DNA of 64,000 nucleotides from Thermoleophilaceae bacterium (GTDB lineage: Bacteria; Actinomycetota; Thermoleophilia; Solirubrobacterales; Thermoleophilaceae), in contig JBBDYQ010000015.1 in the NCBI GenBank assembly GCA_040901445.1, positions 124,001-188,000 on the forward strand, read 5' to 3'. Positions 16,225 through 24,644 of the stretch are shown here, piece by piece. A program made the translations under genes and the position numbers. Within the stretch, counting starts at the first letter, position 1. Each line of letters opens with the position of its first letter. The notes beneath the pieces were generated by a model that was not told the DNA's origin, made no database searches, and saw only the letters and a program-made list of their open reading frames with translations.

Positions 16225-17262
16225 ATGGCCGACGCACAACAGCTGACGGGAGCCGTCGTCGGCGGCGGCGCGATGGGCGCCCTGCACGTGCGCGTGCTGC
16301 GGAGCGTGCCCCAGGTGCGCCAGGTCGTGCTCGTCGAGCCCGACGCGCAGCGGCGCGCGGCACTCGAGCGCGAGCACTCCGGCCTGCGCTGCCATGTCGA
16401 CCTCGACTCCGCGCTCGCGGCCGAACGGCTCGACTTCGCCTGCGTCGCCGTGCCGGTGGGCGCGGCGCCCGGCGTGGCCACGACGCTGATCGAGGCCGGC
16501 ATACCCGTCCTGCTCGAGAAGCCGATGGCGCCCACGATCGACGAGGCAGAGGAGCTCGCCGAGCTCGCGGAGAAGAGCGGCGTGCTCATGTCGATCGGCT
16601 ACGTGGAGCGCTTCAACCCGGCCGTGCGCGCGCTGCGGGAGGAGCTGGCCCGCGGGACCTGCGGGACCGTGTACCACGTGCACGCCCGCCGCCTCAGCCC
16701 CTTCCCCCACCGTGACGGGCTGGCCGGCGTGGCCACCGACCTGGCCACCCACGACCTCGACGTCATGCGCTTCCTCACGGGCTCCGACCCCGTGCGCCTC
16801 TACGCCGAGACCGACCGCGCGCACGGCCACGAGGGCGAGGACCTGCTGTGCGCATCGCTGCGCTTCGAGAACGGCGTCACTGGGCTGATCGAGGCCAACT
16901 GGCTCACGCCGATGAAGGTGCGCCAGCTCTCGGTGACCACCGAGACGGGCATGTTCATCGTGGACTACCTCACCCAGGACCTCTTCCTGCACGAGCAGCC
17001 TCAGAGCGAGCTCGAGTGGGAGGCGATCGGCGTCATGCGCGGCGCCAACGAGGGGCGCATGATCCGCTACGCGCTGGAGCGCCGCGAGCCGCTGCTGGTG
17101 GAGTGGGAGAGCTTCGTCGAGGCGGTCGTCTCGGGCGGTCCCGCGCCCGTCCCCCCCGCCGACGGGGTGTTCGCTCTGGGCGCCGCCCGGGCGATGGTGG
17201 AGTCCGGCCGCACCGCAACCCCCGTTGCACCCGCGGGTTTCAGCCGTCGCAACTCACGTTAG
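16225..17262 (+). CDS. Gfo/Idh/MocA-type NAD(P) oxidoreductase
   Basis: 345 aa. Rossmann loop AVVGGGAMGALHVRVL (about 10-25), the family motif LEKPMAPT (about 97-104), and the C-terminal active-site stretch TDLATHDLDVMRFLTG. WlbA/WbpB members of this family oxidise C3 of UDP-GlcNAcA so that a DegT enzyme can add an amino group. The order here (this gene, WecG-type transferase, uronate dehydrogenase, epimerase, DegT aminotransferase) fits such a pathway, but other sugar or inositol oxidations are possible. Its stop is 55 bp before the next gene. Confidence 0.88.
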   Translation: MADAQQLTGAVVGGGAMGALHVRVLRSVPQVRQVVLVEPDAQRRAALEREHSGLRCHVDLDSALAAERLDFACVAVPVGAAPGVATTLIEAGIPVLLEKPMAPTIDEAEELAELAEKSGVLMSIGYVERFNPAVRALREELARGTCGTVYHVHARRLSPFPHRDGLAGVATDLATHDLDVMRFLTGSDPVRLYAETDRAHGHEGEDLLCASLRFENGVTGLIEANWLTPMKVRQLSVTTETGMFIVDYLTQDLFLHEQPQSELEWEAIGVMRGANEGRMIRYALERREPLLVEWESFVEAVVSGGPAPVPPADGVFALGAARAMVESGRTATPVAPAGFSRRNSR

Positions 17263-17299
17263 ACTCCCCACCCGCCGGGGGAAGGCGAGGAACTGGCAC

Positions 17300-17310
17300 G
17301 GAGGGCAGGG
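17300..17310 (+). promoter_or_regulatory. Ribosome binding site of the WecG/TagA gene
   Basis: GGAGGGCAGGG ends 7 nt before the ATG at 17318 and decides this start over a GTG at 17342. It is one of few operon heads in the window with a Shine-Dalgarno. TAGACT at 17260-17265 is a possible -10, implying a leader of roughly 45 nt. Confidence 0.5.
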
Positions 17311-17317
17311 CCCACGG

Positions 17318-18202
17318 ATGGGGTCACTCCGACGGTCACGCGTGACTCCTGAACAGCGACAAGCAATCGACTTCCCCAGGCCCCTGACGCCCACCGGCGC
17401 CGCGGAGGCCCGCGGGGCTTCCGCGCTCCCGCGTGCGGAGGACATCCCCACGCGCGACATCCTCGGCATCCCCATCGCCATGACGGACTACGCCGAGACG
17501 ATGGACGCGATGGACGGCATGGTGGCCCGCCGCGAGCGCGGCTACGTCTGCGCCGTGGCCGTGCACGCGCTCACGGTCTCCTACGGCGACCCTGAGATGC
17601 GCGACGCCCTGCTGCGCTCCACGCTCACGGTGCCGGACGGCATGCCGCTGGTCTGGGCCGCCAACATGCTCGGCGAGAGCCTGCCCAACCGGGTGTACGG
17701 GCCCGAGCTCATGCGCCGCTACAACGACCGCTGCGCGGAGCGCGGCCATCGCGTCTGGCTGTATGGCGGCCGCGACCAGGGCTCGCTCGTCCAGCTCGCG
17801 CTCAAGCTGCGCCAGCGCCATCCGGGCATCAAGATCGTCGGCGGCTACTCGCCCCCCTTCCGCGCCCTCACGGGCGAGGAGGAGGACGCCATCGCCAAGC
17901 AGATCGACGAGGCCAGGCCCGACGTGCTCTGGGTGGGCATCGGCGTGCCCAAGCAGGAGAAGTGGATGGCGCAGATGCGCGAGCGGCTGAACGTGCCCGT
18001 GATGTGCGCCGTGGGCGCCGCCTTCGACTTCCACGCCGGCCGCATCTCGCAGGCTCCGCCGTGGATGCAGGAGCGCGGCCTGGAGTGGACCTACCGGATC
18101 GCGCAGGAGCCGCGCAGGCTGCTGCCGCGCTACCTCTACTACAACCCCCGCTTCATGCTCGCCTTCGGCCGCCAGCTCGCCCGCGAGCGGCGGGCCGTAT
18201 GA
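17318..18202 (+). CDS. WecG/TagA/CpsF family glycosyltransferase (GT26), copy 1
   Basis: 294 aa. The GT26 domain occupies about residues 55-290: ILGIPIAMTDYAETMDAM, VPDGMPLVWAANMLG (the catalytic Asp region), RVWLYGGRDQGSL and GIGVPKQEKWMAQM. WecG and TagA add ManNAcA or ManNAc to the undecaprenyl-linked first sugar as the second committed step of ECA or teichoic acid. An extra 50-residue N-terminal tail distinguishes it from the 255-aa paralogue at 42685. The stop overlaps the dehydrogenase ATG (ATGA). Confidence 0.9.
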   Translation: MGSLRRSRVTPEQRQAIDFPRPLTPTGAAEARGASALPRAEDIPTRDILGIPIAMTDYAETMDAMDGMVARRERGYVCAVAVHALTVSYGDPEMRDALLRSTLTVPDGMPLVWAANMLGESLPNRVYGPELMRRYNDRCAERGHRVWLYGGRDQGSLVQLALKLRQRHPGIKIVGGYSPPFRALTGEEEDAIAKQIDEARPDVLWVGIGVPKQEKWMAQMRERLNVPVMCAVGAAFDFHAGRISQAPPWMQERGLEWTYRIAQEPRRLLPRYLYYNPRFMLAFGRQLARERRAV

Positions 18203-19437
18203 GCAGCGTCGCCGTCGTAGGCCTCGGCCGTATCGGCCTGCCACTCGCGCTCTCCTTCGCCGACCGGGGCATCGACGTGATCGGGGTGGACCGCGAGCCG
18301 TCGATCGTCGATCCCATCCGCCAGGGCGAGATGCCGTTCGCCGAGACCGGCACGCAGGAGCTGCTCGAGCGGGTGCTGCCCGGCGGCCGCCTGACGCTGA
18401 CCCACGACATCCGCGAGGCCGCCGCGGCGGACCACATCGTGCTCACGATCGGCACCCCGGCCTTCGCCCAGATCGAGATCGACATCTCCCAGGTCCGCGC
18501 CGTGCTCGACGACCTGCTCCCGCTCATCCGGCCCGGGCACACGATCATCCTGCGCTCCACGGTTGCCCCGGGCACGACCGAGTGGGTCGCGGGCTACCTG
18601 GAGCAGCGGCGCGGCTTCACGGTGGGCGAGGACGTGTACGTGGCGCACGTTCCCGAGCGCATCGCGGTCAACCACTTCCTGGAGGAGATCGCCACGCTGC
18701 CGTGCATCGTGGGCGGCGTGGGCACGCGCTCGGGGGAGAAGGCGGCCGAGCCGTTCGCCGCGTTCGGCACGGACGTGGTTCAGACGACCCCCGTGCAGGC
18801 GGAGCTGGCCAAGATCTGGACGAACATCCTGCGCTACACGAACTTCGCGCTGCCCAACCTGCTGATGATGAACTGCGAGCAGCACGGAGCGAACGTGTTC
18901 GAGGTCATCGACCTGATCAACCGCGACTACCCGCGCGGCGGCATCGCCTCCCCCGGCCTCACCGCAGGCACCTGCCTGCGCAAGGACTTCGCCTTCTCGG
19001 AGGAGCGCTCGAGCGCGCCCGGCATGCTGCTGGCCGTCTCGCGCGTGCACGAGAGCGTGCCGAACTTCCTCGTCGAGGGCCTCAAGCGCCGCCTCGGCGG
19101 CTCGCTGCGCGACCGCAAGGTGGCTGTGCTCGGCCTCACCTTCAAGCGCGACACCGACGACCTGCGCGACTCCCTCTCGGCCAAGCTCATCCGCCTGCTC
19201 GAGCGCGAGCTGGCGGTGGTGTCCCGCCACGATCCCTACGTGCCCGACCAGTCCGAGTCGCTTGCCGGGGCGCTCGCCCACGCCGACGCGGTGGTAATCG
19301 CCACCAACCACTCCCCCTACGACGGCCTGCTGCCCATGGTGCCCGCCGGCGCGCTCGTGGTGGACCCGTGGAACACGAGCGGCAGCGGCCAGGTGTTCGC
19401 CTTCGCGGACGAGCTGGCAGCGGTTCCAAGCGGTTGA
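18199..19437 (+). CDS. UDP-sugar 6-dehydrogenase (UDP-Glc/UDP-HexNAc type)
   Basis: 412 aa. VVGLGRIGLPLALSFADRGI is the NAD loop (5-24); RSTVAPGTTEW, ELAKIWTNILRYTNFALPN and the catalytic Cys in LTAGTCLRKDF (about 259-269) follow, then the C-terminal GLTFKRDTDDLRDSLSAKLI. The enzyme oxidises C6 of a UDP-hexose twice to give a uronic acid. Spacing resembles the WecC/WbpA/WbpO (HexNAc) branch more than UDP-glucose enzymes, a judgement by eye. Overlaps both neighbours (ATGA before, TTGA after). Confidence 0.9.
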   Translation: MSSVAVVGLGRIGLPLALSFADRGIDVIGVDREPSIVDPIRQGEMPFAETGTQELLERVLPGGRLTLTHDIREAAAADHIVLTIGTPAFAQIEIDISQVRAVLDDLLPLIRPGHTIILRSTVAPGTTEWVAGYLEQRRGFTVGEDVYVAHVPERIAVNHFLEEIATLPCIVGGVGTRSGEKAAEPFAAFGTDVVQTTPVQAELAKIWTNILRYTNFALPNLLMMNCEQHGANVFEVIDLINRDYPRGGIASPGLTAGTCLRKDFAFSEERSSAPGMLLAVSRVHESVPNFLVEGLKRRLGGSLRDRKVAVLGLTFKRDTDDLRDSLSAKLIRLLERELAVVSRHDPYVPDQSESLAGALAHADAVVIATNHSPYDGLLPMVPAGALVVDPWNTSGSGQVFAFADELAAVPSG

Positions 19438-20387
19438 GCCGCGTCCTCGTGACGGGGGGCGCCGGCACCATCGGCGCGGCCGTGGTGCGCCGGCTCGTGG
19501 GCGACCCCGCCTGGGAGGTGCGGGTGTCCGACCAGCGCGAGGCCCCGGCCTGGATGCGCGAGTCCTGCGAGGTGCATACGGGCGACCTGCGCGCGCGCTC
19601 GGAAGCCGAGCGCGCGATGGAGGGCTGCACGCGCGTGATCCATCTCGCCGCCATCGTGGGCGGAATCGGCAACTTCCACAAGCTGCCCCACACGCTGCTG
19701 GAGACCAACACCGCGCTCTACAACGCCGTCTTCGCCGCCGCGCTCGCGTGCCGCACGGAGCGGCTCGTGTACGTCTCGTCCTCGATGGTGTTCGAGCGCG
19801 CCACCCAGTTCCCCACCACCGAGGAGCACGTGCACGAGGTGCCGGCGCCCGCCTCGGCGTACGGCTTCTCCAAGCTCGCCGGCGAGGTGTACTGCCGCGC
19901 CCTGCACGACGAGCACGGCCTGCCGTACACGATCTGCCGCCCCTTCAACGCCTACGGCCCCGGGGAAGCGCCCGACGACGAGCCGGGCATCGCCCACGTG
20001 GTGCCCGACCTCATCAAGAAGGTGCTCGACGGGCAGCGCCCACTGCAGGTCTTCGGCTCGGGCGAGCAGACGCGCACCCTCACCCACATCGACGACATCG
20101 CCGAGGGCGTGGTCACCGCGATGGCGCACCCCGCGGGGGAGGACGAGGACTTCAACATCTCGGCGTCGGAGGAGCTGTCGGTGGCGGAGATCGCGCGGGT
20201 GGTGTGGGAGGAGTGCGGCGGCGCGCCCGGGGACTTCGTCCTCGAGCACGTGCCGAGCTTCGCCGTGGACGTGCAGCGCCGCTGGCCGTCGGTGGAGAAG
20301 GCTCGGCGGCTGCTCGGGTTCGAGGCGCGCATCGGCGTGCGCGAGGGCATCCGCTCCACGGTCGACTGGCTCAGGACTCCGGCATGA
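19434..20387 (+). CDS. Extended SDR, nucleotide-sugar epimerase/dehydratase
   Basis: 317 aa from a TTG that overlaps the dehydrogenase stop (TTGA). LVTGGAGTIGAAVVRRL is the NAD loop; Ser in VYVSSSMVFE and Tyr-x3-Lys in YGFSKLAGEVYC form the catalytic triad; CRPFNAYGPGE and FGSGEQTRTLTHIDDIAEG are extended-SDR hallmarks. Likely a UDP-sugar 4-epimerase or 4,6-dehydratase. Being between a uronate dehydrogenase and an aminotransferase, it may act on a UDP-uronate. An ATG-only search would miss this start. Confidence 0.87.
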   Translation: MSRVLVTGGAGTIGAAVVRRLVGDPAWEVRVSDQREAPAWMRESCEVHTGDLRARSEAERAMEGCTRVIHLAAIVGGIGNFHKLPHTLLETNTALYNAVFAAALACRTERLVYVSSSMVFERATQFPTTEEHVHEVPAPASAYGFSKLAGEVYCRALHDEHGLPYTICRPFNAYGPGEAPDDEPGIAHVVPDLIKKVLDGQRPLQVFGSGEQTRTLTHIDDIAEGVVTAMAHPAGEDEDFNISASEELSVAEIARVVWEECGGAPGDFVLEHVPSFAVDVQRRWPSVEKARRLLGFEARIGVREGIRSTVDWLRTPA

Positions 20388-21454
20388 CGATTCCGCTTTT
20401 CGCCACCTCGCTTGACTCCCACCTCCCTCGTCTCACCGCCCGCCTGGCCTCGGTCGCCGAATCGGGCAAGTACATCCTCGGGCCGGAAGTGACCGCCTTC
20501 GAGGACGAGTTTGCCCGTTACCTGGGTGTCTCTCATTGCGTCGGGGTGGCCAACGGAACGGATGCACTTACGGTGGGACTTCGGGCTCTGGGCGTCTCGC
20601 CGGGAGACGAGGTGGTCGTCCCGTCGTTGACCTTCTACGCGACCGCCGAGGCGGCCGTGAACGCCGGCGCGGTGCCGGTGTTCTGCGACGTCGATCCGGA
20701 GACGCTGTGCGTCACCGCTGAGACCGTGCGGCCGGTGCTTACCGAGCGCACGAAGGCGATCGTGCCGGTGCACCTGTTCGGCAACGTCGCCCCGGTGCCG
20801 GAGCTGCGCGCGCTTGGCGTGCCGGTGCTGGAGGACGCCGCGCAGGCGGCCGGAGCCGCGCTGGGCGGGGTCCGCGCGGGCGCGCTGGGCCACGCCGCCA
20901 CGTTCTCCTTCTTCCCCTCCAAGAACCTGCCCTGCCTGGGCGACGGCGGCGCGATCACCACCGACTCCGACGAGGTGGCCGAGCGCGCCCGGCAGCTGCG
21001 CTTCCACGGCTCGGTGGACAAGACCGTGCACACGCACGTGGGATACAACTCGCGCCTGGACTCGCTGCAGGCCGCGGTGCTGCGCGAGCTGCTCCCCGAG
21101 CTCGACGGCTGGAACGAGCGCCGCCGAGCGGCCGCAGGGGCGTACGAGCGCGCGGGGCTCGGTACGCATGTCCGCCTCCCGGTGCCGGTCGACGGCGCTT
21201 CGCATGTGCACCATCTCTACGTTGTGCGGTCGGACGACCCGGACGTGCTGGTGGAGACGCTGGCGGCCGCGGGCGTGCAGGCGCGCCGCTACTACGCCAC
21301 GCCGGTGCACCGCCAGCCGGCGATGGAGCGCTACGCGGCGGGGGTGTCGCTGCCGGCCACCGAGGAGGCCGCGCGCTCCATCGTGGCGCTGCCGATGGGC
21401 CCGGAGCTCACGGATGAGCAGGTGGGGGAAGTGGTGGCGGCACTGACGCCATGA
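20384..21454 (+). CDS. DegT/DnrJ/EryC1 aminotransferase (WbpE/WlbC-like)
   Basis: 356 aa. GVANGTDALTVGLRALG, VVVPSLTFYATAEAAV and the PLP Lys in FSFFPSKNLPCLGDGG (about 185) are diagnostic; the GDGG variant after the Lys is typical of the WecE/WbpE branch. It would place an amino group on a UDP-keto-sugar, using glutamate. Last gene of the 16225-21454 run; overlaps the epimerase stop (ATGA). A covarying hairpin follows 18 nt after its stop codon. Confidence 0.92.
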   Translation: MTIPLFATSLDSHLPRLTARLASVAESGKYILGPEVTAFEDEFARYLGVSHCVGVANGTDALTVGLRALGVSPGDEVVVPSLTFYATAEAAVNAGAVPVFCDVDPETLCVTAETVRPVLTERTKAIVPVHLFGNVAPVPELRALGVPVLEDAAQAAGAALGGVRAGALGHAATFSFFPSKNLPCLGDGGAITTDSDEVAERARQLRFHGSVDKTVHTHVGYNSRLDSLQAAVLRELLPELDGWNERRRAAAGAYERAGLGTHVRLPVPVDGASHVHHLYVVRSDDPDVLVETLAAAGVQARRYYATPVHRQPAMERYAAGVSLPATEEAARSIVALPMGPELTDEQVGEVVAALTP

Positions 21455-21472
21455 CCCCCCTGGGCTGCCACG

Positions 21473-21511
21473 TTCCGGAGTTCGCCACCGTATGGGTGGT
21501 CAACTCCGGAA
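21473..21511 (+). repeat. Palindromic element family 2, copy A (hairpin with GTATG loop)
   Basis: TTCCGGAGTT (21473-21482) pairs with AACTCCGGAA (21502-21511); inside, CCACC (21485-21489) pairs with GGTGG (21495-21499) around the loop GTATG. It begins 18 nt after the aminotransferase stop and ends 7 nt before the GTG at 21519. No T-run follows. The copy at 45421-45457 has the same inner stem and loop but a different outer stem. Confidence 0.8.
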
Positions 21512-21518
21512 TGCTGCC

Positions 21519-22478
21519 GTGAGTTGCCCGGCCTGCGGCGGCCCGCTCCAACCGTGGCGGCAGGTCGCGGCGGGTGAACCCTCCGACCCCAGCCTTTACT
21601 TGCTATGCCGTTGTTCCCGCTGCGGCACGGCGATCACAGAGGGCGGCGCGCCCGGAGCCGAGCTGTACGAGTCGGGCATCTACGCGCCCGGCGAGCCGCG
21701 GGCCGCCAAAGCGGTCCGCGCCATCCAGCGCGCCGTCATCGCCCAGCCCGTGCGCATGCTGCGCCGGGCCGGGGTGGCGCCCGGCGCGCGCGTGCTCGAT
21801 GCGGGGGCGGGCCGCGGCCGCCTCGTGGCCGCCCTGGGCGCGGCGGGCTTCGACGCGCGGGGCATCGAGCCGAGCGCGCGCAGCGTGGCACAGGCCGTGG
21901 CGCCGGTGGAGCAGCGCACGATTGGCGAGCACTACGACGACGGCCTCGACGCCGTGGTGCTCTGGCACGTGCTCGAGCACCTCGACGACCCGGCGGCCGC
22001 GCTGCGCCGGATCGCCGGCTGGCTGCGCCCCGGGGGCATGCTGCTGCTGGGCGTGCCAAACGCCGCCTCGCTCCAGGCGCGGATCGGCGGCCCGGGCTGG
22101 CTGCACTTCGACGCCCCGCGCCATCGCACCCACTTCACGCCCGCGGGCCTCGACGCGATCCTCGCTGCCACCGGCTTCGCGCCGGCGCGGACCCACCACC
22201 TGGTGTGGGAGCACAACCTGCACGGCATGTGGATGGCGATGCTCACCCGCCTGGGCATGCGCCCCGGCTTCCCCTTCCACCTGCTCAAGCGCAACATCGA
22301 CCCACGCCCGAAGGACCTGGCCCTGCTGGCGCTCGGCGTGCCGCTGGCGCCGCTCGCAACGGCCCTGGAGGCCGGCGCGGCCGCCGCGCGCCGCGGCGGG
22401 ACCGTGGCGATCCTGGCCCGCCGCACATCGAACTGCTCTAGGGCGGAGCCCGGCGACCTTCAGCCCAGCCCGGCGTAG
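21519..22478 (+). CDS. SAM-dependent methyltransferase with N-terminal zinc ribbon
   Basis: 319 aa from the GTG at 21519, which gives VSCPACGGPLQPW, matching the start of the similar enzyme at 5928-6848. An ATG at 21492 lies within the hairpin loop and would add nine residues; I reject it. Cys pairs SCPAC and CRCSRCG form a zinc ribbon; RVLDAGAGRGRLVAAL is the SAM loop, then WHVLEHLDDPAAALRRI and WLHFDAPRHRTHF. Probably methylates a sugar or glycan end. Convergent with, and overlapping by 19 nt, the next gene. Confidence 0.85.
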   Translation: MSCPACGGPLQPWRQVAAGEPSDPSLYLLCRCSRCGTAITEGGAPGAELYESGIYAPGEPRAAKAVRAIQRAVIAQPVRMLRRAGVAPGARVLDAGAGRGRLVAALGAAGFDARGIEPSARSVAQAVAPVEQRTIGEHYDDGLDAVVLWHVLEHLDDPAAALRRIAGWLRPGGMLLLGVPNAASLQARIGGPGWLHFDAPRHRTHFTPAGLDAILAATGFAPARTHHLVWEHNLHGMWMAMLTRLGMRPGFPFHLLKRNIDPRPKDLALLALGVPLAPLATALEAGAAAARRGGTVAILARRTSNCSRAEPGDLQPSPA

Positions 22479-23593
22479 AGCGCCAGCAGCTCCGTCGTGA
22501 AGCGCTCCTGCGAGAAGCGCTCGCCGGCGCGGGCGATCAGCGCGTCGCCGTCGGCGCGGCGCCGGTGGGGGTCGTCCCACAGCGCGCGCATGGCGGCGGC
22601 CAGCGCCTGCGGGTCGTCGCGTGGCACGCAGCGCTGCTCGCCCACCAGCTCGGGCAGGGCGCCCGCCCGGGCGGCCACCACCGGCACTCCGGCGCCCATG
22701 GCCTCGAGCGCGGACAGGCCGAACGACTCCGACCCGCGGGTTGGCGCCACGAAGAGCGCCGCGCCTCGCCGCAGCCGCCGCAGCTCACGCCCGTCCACCC
22801 GGCCGAGCAGCTCCACCGGCGCGCGGCGGGCGGACACCAGGCGCCGCAGCGCGGGCCGCAGCGGCCCCTCCCCCGCCACCTTCAGCGGCACGCCCGCGAT
22901 CGCCGCCGCCTCGACGGCCGTCTCGAACCCCTTCTCCGCGGCCAGGCGCCCGACCGCCAGCGCGTAGCCGCCGGTGTCGGCCTGCGAGGCGTCCACGAGC
23001 TCCGCGTCCGGCAGGTAGTGCGGCAGCGCCCGGATCCGGTCCGCGGGCACGCCGAGGGCGGTGAGCTGGCCCACGGCGTAGCCGCTGGGCGCCACGAAGC
23101 GGTCCACGGCCGCGAGCACCCGCGGCAGCTGGCGGGCGAGCCCCGCCGCGTACACCGCCGCCTCCGGCAGCGACCCGCGGCAGTTGAGCGCCAGGCCGGG
23201 CAGCGTCGTGCCGTGGTGACAGCGGAAGCACGGCTCGCCATCGCGGAAGGACACGCCGATGGCGCAGAACAGCCGGAAGTTGTGGAGGTGGAGCACCACC
23301 CGCGCCCCCGAGCTGCGCGCCGCCTCCAGGGCGCGCGGGCCGAACAGGGGCTGCATGTTGTGGCAGTGCACGATGCCCGCGCCGAGCTCGGTCGCAGCCC
23401 GGCCCACCGCGCGGGGGTCGTCGCCCCCGCGCAGCATGGCGGCCGCGGCACGGCCGCGCCCGGCAACGGCGGAGTCGCGGTCCAGCAGCCGGTGCTCCAC
23501 GCCGGCGCCCTGCAGCGCCGCCGCGTGCAGCTCCACCGCGCGCTCCTCGCCGCCGCTCACGCGATAGCGGTTGTGGAGGATGAGCACCTTCAC
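22460..23593 (-). CDS. Glycosyltransferase family 4
   Basis: 377 aa from a GTG overlapping the upstream stop (GTGA). MKVLILHNRYRVSGGEERAV is a classical GT4 start; an insertion with Cys/His residues, CAIGVSFRDGEPCFRCHHGT, follows HLHNFRLF and is seen in a WcaL/ExpE-like subset where it probably binds a metal or acts as a lid. Donor site: AVGRLAAEKGFETAVEAA and PTRGSESFGLSALEAMGAG. Acts in the cytosol on a lipid-linked glycan; sugar unknown. Confidence 0.9.
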   Translation of the reverse strand: MKVLILHNRYRVSGGEERAVELHAAALQGAGVEHRLLDRDSAVAGRGRAAAAMLRGGDDPRAVGRAATELGAGIVHCHNMQPLFGPRALEAARSSGARVVLHLHNFRLFCAIGVSFRDGEPCFRCHHGTTLPGLALNCRGSLPEAAVYAAGLARQLPRVLAAVDRFVAPSGYAVGQLTALGVPADRIRALPHYLPDAELVDASQADTGGYALAVGRLAAEKGFETAVEAAAIAGVPLKVAGEGPLRPALRRLVSARRAPVELLGRVDGRELRRLRRGAALFVAPTRGSESFGLSALEAMGAGVPVVAARAGALPELVGEQRCVPRDDPQALAAAMRALWDDPHRRRADGDALIARAGERFSQERFTTELLALYAGLG

Positions 23594-24621
23594 GTGAGCA
23601 GCCTCGGCAGCACCTGCTCGCGCACGGCGGCGAGCACGGCCTCGCGGCGGTAGGGGGAGAGAAGCGCCCGCGCACGCTCGGCATAGGAAGCCCGCGCGGC
23701 GTCGTCGAGCGCGAGGCCCGCGCGCAGGGCGCCGGCCAGCGCCGCAGCCGAGCCATCAGCGGCCACGAGCTCGGAGGCGAGCTCGTGCGCGAGCGGCAGC
23801 GCCTCGTAGGGCCCGGGCGAGGGCACGGTCACGAGCGGTGTGCCGGAGGCGAGTGCCTCGAGCTGCGCGAGCCCGTGGTCCTCGCGCCGGGAGGCATTCA
23901 CGAACATGCGAGCACGGGCCACGAGCCCGAGCCATTCGCCGCGCCCAAGCGCGCCCAGCCATTCCACGCCGCCGGGCTCGGGCACTCCGTTGCGCTTCAG
24001 CCAGGCAAGGCCCTTGTGGCGATCGCAGCCGCCCACCAGCAGCCGCGCGCCGTCCGGCACGGTGCGGCCCCAGGCGTCGCAGAGCACATCCAGGCCGCGC
24101 TTCCACGGCCAGCCGGCATAGGCCACGGCGTCCAGGTCGCGGACGGCCGCGCCCGCTGCCGCCTCCACCGGCACGGGCAGCGTCACCACGTCGGGCCCCT
24201 GCACGGGGATCGCCTCGGCGGCCGCCCGGCCCCACGGCAGCAGCAGCCGCGCCTCGCTCATCACCCGCTGCTCCCGCCGGCGCTGCCACGCCCCGCCGAT
24301 TCCGGGCCGGTTGAGGGCGGCGGGAGCATCGAAGCGCACGGCGTAGGCGCCCGGCATCGGCCGGGCCAGCAGCGCGGCGGTAACGGTGGAGAAGATCACT
24401 GCCCCTGCCTGCACCCCGCGGGCCGCCCTCGCGGCGGCCCGCGCCTCCACCAGGTCGGTGACGGCCGCGTGCCGGCGCAGCGCCCCCGCCGCGCCGATCC
24501 GCGCAGCTCGCAGCTCGCAGCTCGCGCCCGCCTCGCGCAGCAGCTCCGCGAGCGTGACGTCGGCGTGGCGCAGCCCGGGCGTGGTGCCCAGCGAGATCAG
24601 GGCGATGTCGGGCCGGGGCAT
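23590..24621 (-). CDS. Glycosyltransferase, GT4-like
   Basis: 343 aa from the ATG at 24621 (MPRPDIALISLGTTPGLRHA). The N-domain is Ala/Arg-rich with a glycine-containing loop; the C-domain has AVAYAGWPWKRGLDVLCDAW, LLVGGCDRHKGLAWL and NASRREDHGLAQLEALASG carrying the E-x7-E pattern. First gene of a two-gene unit. It faces the GT2 gene at 24645 across 23 bp. Confidence 0.85.
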   Translation of the reverse strand: MPRPDIALISLGTTPGLRHADVTLAELLREAGASCELRAARIGAAGALRRHAAVTDLVEARAAARAARGVQAGAVIFSTVTAALLARPMPGAYAVRFDAPAALNRPGIGGAWQRRREQRVMSEARLLLPWGRAAAEAIPVQGPDVVTLPVPVEAAAGAAVRDLDAVAYAGWPWKRGLDVLCDAWGRTVPDGARLLVGGCDRHKGLAWLKRNGVPEPGGVEWLGALGRGEWLGLVARARMFVNASRREDHGLAQLEALASGTPLVTVPSPGPYEALPLAHELASELVAADGSAAALAGALRAGLALDDAARASYAERARALLSPYRREAVLAAVREQVLPRLLT

Positions 24622-24628
24622 GCGGCGC

Positions 24629-24638
24629 AGGCTAACCT
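24629..24638. promoter_or_regulatory. Back-to-back -10 boxes sharing one TA step
   Basis: TAGCCT on the minus strand (24634-24629) ends 7 nt before the ATG at 24621; TAACCT on the plus strand (24633-24638) ends 6 nt before the GTG at 24645. The TA at 24633-24634 belongs to both. Confidence 0.5.
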
Positions 24639-24644
24639 CCGGCC

